DNA from: Acidobacteriota bacterium
GTDB lineage: Bacteria > Actinomycetota > Acidimicrobiia > Acidimicrobiales > RAAP-2
DNA length: 41,828 nucleotides
Assembly: GCA_028873575.1 (NCBI GenBank)
Contig: JAGWHY010000010.1
Span: 1 to 41,828, forward strand
Direction: 5' to 3'
Position numbers and translations under genes: made by a program. The notes under the pieces are model-generated. The model was given only the letters and a program-made list of their open reading frames with translations. It did no database searches and was not told the origin of the DNA. Positions 6,132 through 14,389 of this stretch are shown here, piece by piece (the first letter of the stretch is position 1; every line of letters starts with the position of its first letter).

Positions 6132-7426
6132 AAGAGGGGGAGGTAGCGCTCGAGCTCGAAGGGGGTCACCTGGCCGCGGTAGGCGTTCCACTCCGCGCGC
6201 TTGTTGCGGAGGAACCATTCGACCAGGTGACTGCCCAAGGTCTCTTGGAGCAGGGTGGAGTGTTCCATCAGATCGACGGCCTCGCCGAGTGACTGGGGGA
6301 GGCCCGCCTTAGCGACGCCCTCCTTGGGCAACGGGTAGTTGCCCGCGACGCCACGAAGTCCGGCGGCCAAGATGACCGCGAACGCTAGGTAGGGGTTGGC
6401 GGCCGGGTCGGGTGCGCGGTACTCCAAACGAGTCGAGTCGATGCGACCGGGCTTGACCGTCGGTACGCGTACCAGCGCGGCGGAGTCGAAGCGGGCCCAC
6501 GTCGCGTTGACCGGCGCCTCGCCACCGGGAATCAGGCGTTTGTAGGAGTTCACCCACTGGTTCGTAATCGCCGTGATTTCGGGCGCGTGCGCCACCAGTC
6601 CCGCGATGAACTTTGACGCGACCTCACTGAGTCCGTAGGTCTTCTCACCGATGAAGGCGTTCTTCTCATCACGCCACAGTGAGAGGTGGGTGTGCATACC
6701 TGAGCCCTGAACGTTCGCGAGCGGCTTGGGCATGAAGCTCGCCGTCACGTTCGATTGGCGAGCCAACTCTTTGACGACGTGACGCACCGACATCACGGTG
6801 TCGGCCATGGTGAGTGCGTCGGTGTAACGCAGGTCAATCTCGTGCTGACCGGGGGCGTCTTCGTGCTGGGCGTGTTCTACGCCTATGCCCATCTCTTCGA
6901 GGGTGAGCACGGTGCGACGGCGAAGTTGGCTACCGGTGTCGTCGGGTAAAAGGTCGAAGTAACTTCCACGATCAATGGGACGAGGATCGGTCGTCACGTC
7001 GAGGCCTTGGAAGTAGAAGAACTCAATCTCGGGCGCGACGAAGAAGGTGTAGCCCTGTTGGCGCGAGGTGTCGAGCACCCGACGGAGCTGCTGACGGGGG
7101 CAGCCCTCAAAGGGGGTGCCGTCAATGTTGACGATGTCGCAAAAAACGCGCGCCACGCCGGCTCCCTCTTCATACCAGGGGAGCAGCTGGAAAGTCGTGA
7201 GATCCGGTCGAGCCAGGACGTCGGACTCCTGCACGCGCGAGAAACCGTCGATCGCGCTGCCGTCAAAGGTCATTCCCTGGTCGAGCGCGTCCTCGAGCTC
7301 GGCGGGCGTGACGTGAAAGGCCTTGTGGCGACCGAGCACGTCGGTGAACCAGAGCTGGACGAAACGTACCCCACGTTCTTCGACGGTGCGAAGGACGTAC
7401 TGGGCCTGGCTCTGCATGGGGGACAT
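6128..7426 (-). CDS. glnA: Glutamine synthetase type I (GSI-alpha / GlnA2-like)
   Basis: 432 residues from ATG 7426, which has GGGAAGG upstream. The frame is open back to 7888 but that part lies in the GSII gene. N-terminal beta-grasp domain: RFVQLWFTDVLGRHKAFHVT and the FDGSAIDGF loop. Catalytic domain: APEIEFFYF, APGQHEIDLRYTDAL, GSGMHTHLSLW, NQWVNSYKRLIPGGEAP and EYRAPDPAANPYL, together the ATP, metal and glutamate sites. The length, and the C-terminus ending soon after FFLRNKRAEW, fit the short GSI-alpha group. The adenylylation loop of GSI-beta is not evident, so control by GlnE is not expected. It makes glutamine from glutamate, ammonia and ATP. In Streptomyces similar GlnA2-like paralogues can act on polyamines, so the substrate is not certain. 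Confidence 0.92.
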   Translation of the reverse strand: MSPMQSQAQYVLRTVEERGVRFVQLWFTDVLGRHKAFHVTPAELEDALDQGMTFDGSAIDGFSRVQESDVLARPDLTTFQLLPWYEEGAGVARVFCDIVNIDGTPFEGCPRQQLRRVLDTSRQQGYTFFVAPEIEFFYFQGLDVTTDPRPIDRGSYFDLLPDDTGSQLRRRTVLTLEEMGIGVEHAQHEDAPGQHEIDLRYTDALTMADTVMSVRHVVKELARQSNVTASFMPKPLANVQGSGMHTHLSLWRDEKNAFIGEKTYGLSEVASKFIAGLVAHAPEITAITNQWVNSYKRLIPGGEAPVNATWARFDSAALVRVPTVKPGRIDSTRLEYRAPDPAANPYLAFAVILAAGLRGVAGNYPLPKEGVAKAGLPQSLGEAVDLMEHSTLLQETLGSHLVEWFLRNKRAEWNAYRGQVTPFELERYLPLL

Positions 7427-7470
7427 TCTCGCACCTTCCCGGCGCCTCGCGCGAAGGCCCCTGCTCAAGC

Positions 7471-7504
7471 ACGAAGCCCCGCCGCCGCAGCGGCGGGGCT
7501 TCGT
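7471..7504 (-). terminator. 15-bp perfect stem-loop between GSII and GSI genes
   Basis: A perfect 15-bp G+C-rich stem (ACGAAGCCCCGCCGC at 7471-7485 against 7490-7504) closes a 4-nt loop, CGCA. It begins 8 nt after the GSII stop and ends 44 nt before the GSI start. There is no U-tract on the minus strand. Actinobacterial terminators often lack U-tracts, so this may be a terminator or an attenuator/RNA-stability element setting the GSII:GSI ratio. Confidence 0.75.
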
Positions 7505-7512
7505 GGCGAGGT

Positions 7513-8607
7513 CTAGCGGCGAGCGGCCTTCTTGGCCGGCGCCTTCTTCGCGACCTTTTTGGCCGCCGTCTTCTTCGCCGGCGCCTTCTTGGCCGCGGCC
7601 GGCTTGGCCGCGGCGCCACAGATGGTCTCGGTGATCAATCGGGTAACGACGTAGGGGTCCATGTTGGCGTTGGGACGACGGTCCTCGAGGTAGCCCTTCT
7701 TGTCGCGGGCGACACCGCCGGGAATACGAATCGACGAACCGCGGTCCGAGACGCCGTAGGAGAACTTCGACCAGTGCGCCGTCTCGTGCGCGCCGGTGAG
7801 GCGCTCTTCGATGCCCACGCCGTAGTTCTTGATGTGCTCGTCGACGCGCGTGCCCAACGCCTCGCAACCCGCGATGATCGCGCTCCATCCACCGTTCGCC
7901 CGCATGGCTTTGGTTGAGAAGTTGGTGTGCGCGCCCGCGCCGTTCCAGTCGCCCTTGACGGGCTTGGCGTCGAAGCTCACTTCAACTTCAAACTCTTCGG
8001 CAATGCGCTCAAGCAGCCAACGAGCCGTCCACATCTGGTCGCCCATCATCACCGGGCTCAACACGCCCAGTTGGAACTCCCACTGACCCATCATGACCTC
8101 GGCGTTGGTGCCCTCAATGGCGAGGCCGGCGCGCAGGCACGCGAGCGTGTGGGCTTCGACGATGTCGCGACCCGGCATCTTCGAGCCGCCGACGCCGCAG
8201 TAGTACGGGCCCTGGGGGGCGGGAAAGCCCACCTCAGGCCATCCGTAGGGACGACCGTCCTTGAAGAAGGTGTACTCCTGCTCGATGCCGAACATGGGCT
8301 CTTGACTCGCGTACTTCTTCTGCGCTTCCACGGCCGCGGCGCGCGTGTTCGTCGCGTGCGGGGTCATGTCGGGGTTCAACACCTCGCACATAACCAGAAC
8401 GTCGTTGGGTCCGCGCAGCGGGTCCGGGCACGTGAAGACCGGCATTAACACGCAGTCCGAAAAGTGACCGGTGGCCTGGTTCGTACTCGAGCCGTCGAAG
8501 CCCCACACGGGCGGCTTCTTGCCGTCGCCGACGATCTTGGTCTTGCTACGCAGCTTGCGCGTCGGCTCGGTTCCGTCAATCCAGATGTACTCAGCCTGAT
8601 ACGACAA
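7513..8607 (-). CDS. glnII: Glutamine synthetase type II (eukaryotic-type) with lysine/alanine-rich C-terminal tail
   Basis: 364 residues from ATG 8607. Type II marks: AEYIWIDGTEPTRKLRSKTK, WGFDGSSTNQATGHFSDCVL, FGIEQEYTFF, GWPEVGFPAPQGPYYCGVGG, WEFQLGVLSP, GDWNGAGAHTNFSTKAMR and DRRPNANMDPYVVTRLITET. These build the decameric GSII active site, which makes glutamine and is not adenylylated. The catalytic part ends near residue 331. The last ~33 residues are almost only A, K, P, R and T (AKKAPAKKTAAKKVAKKAPA type), like histone H1 tails. Bacterial GSII proteins normally lack this. The tail reads in the same frame without a break, and codon use is like the neighbours. A GlnR-like box lies about 85 bp upstream. 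Downstream come a stem-loop, the GSI gene and the glnR-like gene. Confidence 0.93.
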   Translation of the reverse strand: MSYQAEYIWIDGTEPTRKLRSKTKIVGDGKKPPVWGFDGSSTNQATGHFSDCVLMPVFTCPDPLRGPNDVLVMCEVLNPDMTPHATNTRAAAVEAQKKYASQEPMFGIEQEYTFFKDGRPYGWPEVGFPAPQGPYYCGVGGSKMPGRDIVEAHTLACLRAGLAIEGTNAEVMMGQWEFQLGVLSPVMMGDQMWTARWLLERIAEEFEVEVSFDAKPVKGDWNGAGAHTNFSTKAMRANGGWSAIIAGCEALGTRVDEHIKNYGVGIEERLTGAHETAHWSKFSYGVSDRGSSIRIPGGVARDKKGYLEDRRPNANMDPYVVTRLITETICGAAAKPAAAKKAPAKKTAAKKVAKKAPAKKAARR

Positions 8608-8691
8608 TGGTGCTCCTTACAAAAATGGCGCCGCGACCATTCGCGGCCCACTCCAGTTTGCACGGTGGGCTTGGCGCGAACTCGGGGTTCT

Positions 8692-8707
8692 GTTAACCCC
8701 GTGTAAA
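8692..8707 (-). promoter_or_regulatory. Candidate GlnR-type operator upstream of GSII
   Basis: On the minus strand the site reads TTTAC-n6-TTAAC, close to the actinobacterial GlnR half-site pattern GTnAC-n6-GAAAC (consensus from established knowledge). It lies about 85 bp upstream of the GSII start, a suitable activator distance, and about 45 bp upstream of nadE on the other strand. Mismatches at the leading G positions and the small motif make chance occurrence possible. Confidence 0.3.
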
Positions 8708-8740
8708 AGGTTTCCCCGGAGAGCGCCCACACGGCGCCGG

Positions 8741-8746
8741 TAGGCT
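8741..8746 (+). promoter_or_regulatory. -10-like box for a leaderless nadE transcript
   Basis: TAGGCT lies 6 nt before the GTG at 8753, and no Shine-Dalgarno sequence is evident. This matches the TAnnnT spacing of leaderless actinobacterial genes. Confidence 0.35.
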
Positions 8747-8752
8747 CATCGT

Positions 8753-10525
8753 GTGGCCACCCTTCGTCTCGCGCTCGCGCAGATGAACGCGGTGGTCGGC
8801 GGGCTAAACCAGAACGTGGAGACGCTGCGTCGATTTCGCACGCAGGCGAGCGCGTCGGGGGCTGATCTCCTGGTCACGCCGGAACTTTCGCTCATGGGCT
8901 ACCCGCCTGAGGATCTCTTGCTGAAAGAAGGATTTATTGAGTCGGGTGGATTCGCCCTGGCTGAGTTAGCCCTCGAACGCAATAAGGTCCCGATGCTGGT
9001 CGGCGCGGCGCTCGCCGAAGGCGCGTACGGTACGCGACTGGCGCCGGCGAGCGATTCGCGCGACGCCGGCGCCGGCGGGCCCGGTGACACCCGGCCGCGG
9101 ATCGCGAACGCCTTGGTCGCGCTCGGTGACGGTGACGTGGTGGCGGTCGCGACGAAACGACTCTTGCCGAACTACGACGTCTTTGACGAGCGTCGATACT
9201 TTCACCCGGGTCTCGGCGACCACGCCGTCGTCAACGTCAACGGCGTCGCGGTGGGGATGCTGATCTGCGAAGACGTGTGGATGAGCGACGGACCCGCCGC
9301 CCGTCTAGCCGCGCAGGGCGCGACGTTGCTCGTGGTCGCGAACGCCTCGCCCTTCGCGCGGGGCCGACGCGACGAGCGAGAGGCGATGCTGCGCGCGCGC
9401 GCACGCGAGACGAACTGCGCGATCGCCTACGTCAATCTCGTTGGTGGTCAAGACGAGCTGGTCTTCGACGGCCAGAGCGTGGTGGTGAACGAGCACGGTG
9501 ACGTGCTCGCGCGCGCCAGCGCGTTCAGCGAAGAGCTTCTGGTGTGCGACGTCGACGCCCGGGCGTCGCGCGTCGGCGTGACGCTAAAGGCGAACTATCC
9601 CCGCGACGAACGTCGCGCGCGCGCCGCGACCGCGAACCACGTCAGTGAGCCGCTCGACGACGTCGAGGAGATCTACGAAGCCCTGGTGATGGGTACGCGG
9701 GACTACCTGCGCAAGAACGGATTTCGCACGGCCATCATTGGACTTTCCGGCGGCGTGGACTCCTCACTGGTCGCGGCGATCGCCGTGGACGCGGTAGGCG
9801 CGCGGGCGGTGCGGGGCCTGGCGCTCCCGAGTCGCTACTCGTCGGACCACTCACTTGACGACGCGCGTGATCTCGCGCGTCGACTCGACGTGGAGCTCAA
9901 CGTGGTGCCGATTGAACCGGCGCACGCCGCGTTCGCGCAGATGCTGTCCGACGTGCTCGGGGGCGCGCCCGAAGGATTGACCGACGAGAATCTCCAGTCG
10001 CGCACGCGCGGCGTGCTGTGGATGGCGGTGTCGAACGCGACGGGGGCGATCGTGCTCACGACGGGCAATAAGTCCGAATTGGCGACGGGCTACTACACGA
10101 TCTACGGCGACTCGGCCGGTGGGTTCGCGGTGATTAAGGACGTACCTAAAACACTCGTGTACGAACTGTGCCGCTACCGCAACGAACGCGCGCGGCGCGA
10201 CGGTGACCCCGAACCCATTGCCGAGAGCGTGCTCGTCAAACCACCTTCGGCCGAACTGCGCCTCGATCAGCGCGACGACCAGTCGCTGCCGCCCTACGAA
10301 GAACTCGACCCCCTGCTCGAGCTCTACGTGGAAGACGACGCGACGGCCGACGAGATGATCGCGCTCGGCCACGATCCCGCGCTGGTTCGCCGTATTACGC
10401 GACTGGTCGACAACTCGGAGTACAAGCGTCGCCAAATGCCGCCCGGCGTTCGTATCTCGAAGAAGGCCTTCGGGCGCGATCGTCGCATGCCCATCACGAA
10501 CGCCTTTCGCGTGGAGGACCAGTGA
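8753..10525 (+). CDS. nadE: Glutamine-dependent NAD+ synthetase
   Basis: 590 residues, two domains. The N-terminal nitrilase-type glutaminase (1-270) carries the triad E44 (VTPELSLMGYPPED), K135 (VATKRLLPNYDVFDE) and C172 (GMLICEDVW), which releases ammonia from glutamine. The C-terminal ATP-pyrophosphatase domain has the P-loop SGGVDS at 332-337 and the family segments LALPSRYSSDHS, TTGNKSELATGYYT, YGDSAGGFAVIKDVPKTLVY and RQMPPGVRISKKAFGRDRRM. It converts nicotinic acid adenine dinucleotide to NAD+ with glutamine as nitrogen donor. It is divergent from the glutamine synthetase genes, so production and use of glutamine nitrogen meet at one intergenic region. The stop overlaps the next gene's GTG (GTGA). 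Confidence 0.96.
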   Translation: MATLRLALAQMNAVVGGLNQNVETLRRFRTQASASGADLLVTPELSLMGYPPEDLLLKEGFIESGGFALAELALERNKVPMLVGAALAEGAYGTRLAPASDSRDAGAGGPGDTRPRIANALVALGDGDVVAVATKRLLPNYDVFDERRYFHPGLGDHAVVNVNGVAVGMLICEDVWMSDGPAARLAAQGATLLVVANASPFARGRRDEREAMLRARARETNCAIAYVNLVGGQDELVFDGQSVVVNEHGDVLARASAFSEELLVCDVDARASRVGVTLKANYPRDERRARAATANHVSEPLDDVEEIYEALVMGTRDYLRKNGFRTAIIGLSGGVDSSLVAAIAVDAVGARAVRGLALPSRYSSDHSLDDARDLARRLDVELNVVPIEPAHAAFAQMLSDVLGGAPEGLTDENLQSRTRGVLWMAVSNATGAIVLTTGNKSELATGYYTIYGDSAGGFAVIKDVPKTLVYELCRYRNERARRDGDPEPIAESVLVKPPSAELRLDQRDDQSLPPYEELDPLLELYVEDDATADEMIALGHDPALVRRITRLVDNSEYKRRQMPPGVRISKKAFGRDRRMPITNAFRVEDQ

Positions 10526-11031
10526 GCGACGTCGAGCGCGCGCTCGCGCGCCATCTGCACGCCTGCGTCGCCGCCGTCTATCACCAGGTGGGAAGTTCGG
10601 CGTCGCGATTCACGAATGACGGGTACGCGGTGTGCGCCTACGAATGCGCGCGTCACTTTGGCGCACTCGCCTTCTCCTGGCGCGCGTTGCTCGACGGGGA
10701 GGCCCCCGGCGACGTGGCGCTCCTCGAAGAGGTGCTGACGCGCGCCACGAGCGACGAGACGGGCGCGACGACGCTCTACGCCGTGGCGATCGTGGTGGGA
10801 CCGCGCCTCTTGGTGAGCGCCCGCGACGCCCTCGAGGTCGTGACGACCCCTGAGTTCGCCCGCACGGCGAGCGCGACCCTCGACGTGACCCTGGCCGCCA
10901 TGCGCCGGGTGGAGGCGGCGTTCGCCCGTGCGGTCCCCGAGGTGGACGAGGCGTGGCGCCGCCAGGCCCGCGACCTCGTCGACCTGCTCGAGGCGGGCGG
11001 AATGGCCGAAAGTCTGGGTCTGGGCGTCTAG
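10522..11031 (+). CDS. Unknown alpha-helical protein coupled to nadE
   Basis: 169 residues, GTG start at 10522 overlapping the nadE TGA. I do not recognise the family. The composition is rich in A, R, V, E and L with a pattern suggesting several amphipathic helices. There are no signal peptide, membrane segments or metal motifs. Two cysteines lie close together (VCAYECARHFGALAFSW, residues ~35-50). Codon use matches the neighbouring genes, with strong G/C at third positions, and the tight overlap with nadE supports a real gene. It ends 63 bp before the sigma-factor gene. No function is proposed. Confidence 0.7.
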   Translation: MSDVERALARHLHACVAAVYHQVGSSASRFTNDGYAVCAYECARHFGALAFSWRALLDGEAPGDVALLEEVLTRATSDETGATTLYAVAIVVGPRLLVSARDALEVVTTPEFARTASATLDVTLAAMRRVEAAFARAVPEVDEAWRRQARDLVDLLEAGGMAESLGLGV

Positions 11032-11045
11032 GTTGCGCGCCACCG

Positions 11046-11051
11046 TATAAC
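11046..11051 (+). promoter_or_regulatory. Possible -10 element of the sigma-factor gene
   Basis: TATAAC (in GTATAACTA) lies 43 nt upstream of the ATG at 11095, in an otherwise very G+C-rich stretch. The leader ends with GAAGGGG, a good Shine-Dalgarno sequence 4 nt before ATG. No clear -35. Confidence 0.35.
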
Positions 11052-11094
11052 TACGGGTGCCGGGGAAGCGCCGGCGCGTAGCCGAAGGGGCATC

Positions 11095-12044
<950 letters not shown>

Positions 12045-12048
<4 letters not shown>

Positions 12049-12812
12049 TGGCGAGTGAGGCGCGCGCGGCCGAAGAGGGCCGCGACGCTGAGCACTAGGG
12101 CACTCACCACGAAAGGCGTGTGCGACCGCGTGCGGCGCTTGGCGGTGACGGGGTGGGTGAAGCTCAACTGGGGCCACTCGTTTTCTTGCGCCAGTTTGGC
12201 GAGCTGACGATCGGGATTCACGGCGTAGGCGTGGCCGACGGCGTGCAGCATGGGCGCGTCGGTCTCGGAATCGGAGTAGGCGTAGGACGCGGTGAGGTCG
12301 ATGTCGCGCTCCAGAGCGAGCGCGCGCATGGCGACGGCCTTATTCTCCCCCTGATTAAAGAAGTCCATTTCGCCCGTGAACTTCCCCTGGTCGTCGATCG
12401 TCGCGCGCGAGGCAATGGCGCCGTTCAGACCCAAGAGATCGGCGAAGGGTTGCACAATCTCCTCGGGCGCCGACGAGACGAGCCAGATTTCGTGTCCTTG
12501 TTGACGGTGGTGGTCAATGAGGTCGAGCGCCTCTTGGTAGATCAGCGGCTCAATCACCTGGTTAATAGTCTCGTCGACCAGTCGGCGCACTTCGTCGCGG
12601 TCCCAGCCCTTGGTAATTTTGAGCACAGATTCGCGAATCTGTTGCATGCGCGCCTCGTTCGCGCCGAAGCGTTGGAACAGCAGGTGGCTGATGGCCGCTC
12701 GGTAGAGGGTGCGTCGATGGAGCAGCCCTCGCGCGTGCAACTCCGGGCCGAGCGCGACCATTGATGATTTAGCGATGACGGTCTTGTCGAGATCGAAGAA
12801 GGCCGCCTGCAC
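12045..12812 (-). CDS. HAD-IB family phosphatase with C-terminal membrane anchor
   Basis: 255 residues, start GTG at 12812. HAD motif I is FFDLDKTVI with nucleophile D7 and general acid D9. Motif II is WLVSSAPEEI. Motif III/IV is the lysine in QGENKAVAMR and the acidic ASYAYSDSETDAPML. The family (phosphoserine phosphatase-like, subfamily IB) includes SerB-like and phospholipid-linked phosphatases. The C-terminus adds a basic stretch (TAKRRTRS) and one hydrophobic segment at about 232-248 (FVVSALVLSVAALFG), suggesting a membrane-tethered enzyme. That form is common in actinobacteria and its substrate is unknown. The gene stands alone between the trkA pair and the sigma factor. Confidence 0.85.
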
Positions 12813-12855
12813 GAGACCATGCTAGGTCCGACGGGTAAGAATTTCTTAACGCCGG

Positions 12856-13524
12856 TTAACCAATGAACGCGCTGGCGCAGTCGTGCGTCGCGTCCTCGCG
12901 GGCGAGCACGATGACGTGATCGTGCTCGAGGAAGTGCATATCGGGTAGCGGCGTCATGGGTTGGTCACTTCGCACGACCGCCACCACGCGTACCGCGTCG
13001 CCGAGGTCGAGCTCGTCGAGCGTCAGGTTCCGCGCGACGGCCGGCGCGTCGGCGGCGAGCGTTACCTCGATCAACTTGACGCGTCCGTGGGCGAGGTCCA
13101 TCAATTTCACGATGGAACCAACTTCGACCGCCTCGTCGACCAGTGACGTGATCAACGCCGGCGTTGAAACCGACACGTCGACGCCCCAGCTCTGATTGAA
13201 CAGCCACTCGTTGCGCGAATTATTGATACGCGACACCACGCGCGGGACGCCGAACTCCTGTTTGGCGAGCCAACTCACGACGAGATTGTCCTCGTCGTCG
13301 CCGGTCGCGGCGATGACGACGTCGACGGAACGTACGTCGGCCGCCACCAAACTCGCGTACTCGCACGCGTCCGCGGCCAGGACGTTGACGCCGGGCAGCA
13401 TGGTCTTGAGCTTCTCCGCCGTCGCGCCCACTTGCTCGAGCAACGTGACGTCGTGGTGTCGGTCGAGCAGGTCGAGCGCGATCGCGGTACCCACCGAGCC
13501 CCCGCCGGCAATCATGATTCTCAC
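12856..13524 (-). CDS. trkA: TrkA-family K+ uptake regulatory protein (second of a tandem pair)
   Basis: 222 residues, GTG start at 13524 overlapping the TGA of the upstream trkA paralogue (13521-13524). The N-terminal RCK_N Rossmann fold binds NAD(H) (MIAGGGSVGTAIALDLLD, then DVTLLEQ), with DVVIAATGDDEDNLVVSWLA in its core. The C-terminal ~80 residues form an RCK_C domain (SIVKLMDLAHGRVKLIEVTL to FLEHDHVIVLARED). TrkA/KtrA-type proteins gate Trk/Ktr potassium transporters. A tandem pair is typical of actinobacteria (CeoB/CeoC). No TrkH/KtrB channel gene lies in the window. The ORF is complete and codon use is normal. Confidence 0.93.
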   Translation of the reverse strand: MRIMIAGGGSVGTAIALDLLDRHHDVTLLEQVGATAEKLKTMLPGVNVLAADACEYASLVAADVRSVDVVIAATGDDEDNLVVSWLAKQEFGVPRVVSRINNSRNEWLFNQSWGVDVSVSTPALITSLVDEAVEVGSIVKLMDLAHGRVKLIEVTLAADAPAVARNLTLDELDLGDAVRVVAVVRSDQPMTPLPDMHFLEHDHVIVLAREDATHDCASAFIG

Positions 13525-14171
13525 GGGGTACCCTCCAAGAACGTGGCGAGCTCCGTCGCGCCCGTCGCCGTCACCAGGAACTCCAAGACGTCGTCTTCTT
13601 GCGCGAAGAGCCCTTCAATATTGACGCGACCCTGACCGGCGCGCACGATACCCACCACGCGGACGTTCACGCCGAGATTGAAGTCGCTAATCGGTCGGCC
13701 CGCCAATCGGTCGGGCAGGATGCGCTCGACCAGGTGCAAGGTGCCGGTGCCGTCGGTCCACTCGACCGATTCGTCGCTCGGCAGCATCCATCGCTTGACC
13801 TGTTGGGTCGTCCACAGTGACGTGGCTACGGTGGGAATGCCGAGCTTCATGTAGATGTCGGCGCGCTGGGGGTCGTAGATGCGCGCGACGACGTTTTTGA
13901 TGGCGTAGTTGTCGCGCGCGATGCGCGCGCAGAGAATATTGGTGTTGTCGCCGCTGGTGACGGCGGCGAGCGCGTCGGCGTGACTCGCGTCGGCCTGAAA
14001 GAGCACGTCGCGGTCGAAGCCCGAGCCGATGAGCGTCTTGCCGTGAAACCGGGTGAGGCGCCGGAAGGCCTCACGATTTTTGTCGATCACGACGACGGAA
14101 TGGCCCTCTTCGGAGAGCTGCATGGCCAGTTCGGACCCCACACGGCCGCAGCCGACCACGATGATGTCCAC
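13521..14171 (-). CDS. trkA: TrkA-family K+ uptake regulatory protein (first of a tandem pair)
   Basis: 216 residues from GTG 14171, with TAGGGA just upstream. An alternative frame to 14255 adds a basic stretch unlike the family. The Rossmann motif is DIIVVGCGRVGSELAMQLSE with the adenosine-binding D of VVVIDKNREA. Then come DRDVLFQADASHADALAAVT and SGDNTNILCARIARDNY, and a C-terminal RCK_C domain (GRPISDFNLGVNVRVVGIVR to EDDVLEFLVTA). It should form a heteromer or homomer with the following TrkA protein on the cytoplasmic face of a K+ transporter. It is divergent from topA across 209 bp. Confidence 0.93.
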   Translation of the reverse strand: MDIIVVGCGRVGSELAMQLSEEGHSVVVIDKNREAFRRLTRFHGKTLIGSGFDRDVLFQADASHADALAAVTSGDNTNILCARIARDNYAIKNVVARIYDPQRADIYMKLGIPTVATSLWTTQQVKRWMLPSDESVEWTDGTGTLHLVERILPDRLAGRPISDFNLGVNVRVVGIVRAGQGRVNIEGLFAQEDDVLEFLVTATGATELATFLEGTP

Positions 14172-14389
14172 GTCCCTATCTGACCACAATCGTGAAAGAG
14201 GGTGCAAGTGCGCCGCGCCGCGACGCGCGCGCGAGAGCCACCGGGACGTCGCCACGACGGAGCCAAGAAGCCTTGGGGCGACTGGTGATGGTGCCTCATG
14301 ACCCGAGGCGGGTCTCGCGCGTGTCTATTTTGTAGGGCGACAGCGCGGCGCCCCTCGGTGCCGCGCGCGAGTTCCGAGAGGTGGTGATC
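14172..14389. other. Divergent intergenic region trkA/topA
   Basis: No ORF with family-like sequence is seen. It is G+C-rich except around GTCTATTTTGTAG (14322-14334), which is the most promoter-like stretch for topA; no convincing -35/-10 pair can be assigned. A purine-rich GAGAGG (14375-14380) precedes the topA start. Confidence 0.5.

Noticed and set aside
6132-6218. Longer N-terminus for the GlnR-like protein
   Set aside because: The extension overlaps the GSI coding end and has no receiver-like sequence; the GTGA overlap at 6128-6131 is a better start.
7427-7888. N-terminal extension of GSI by 154 residues
   Set aside because: The extension lies mostly within the GSII gene in another frame and is basic and repetitive without homology. 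ATG 7426 has a good ribosome site and the family start.
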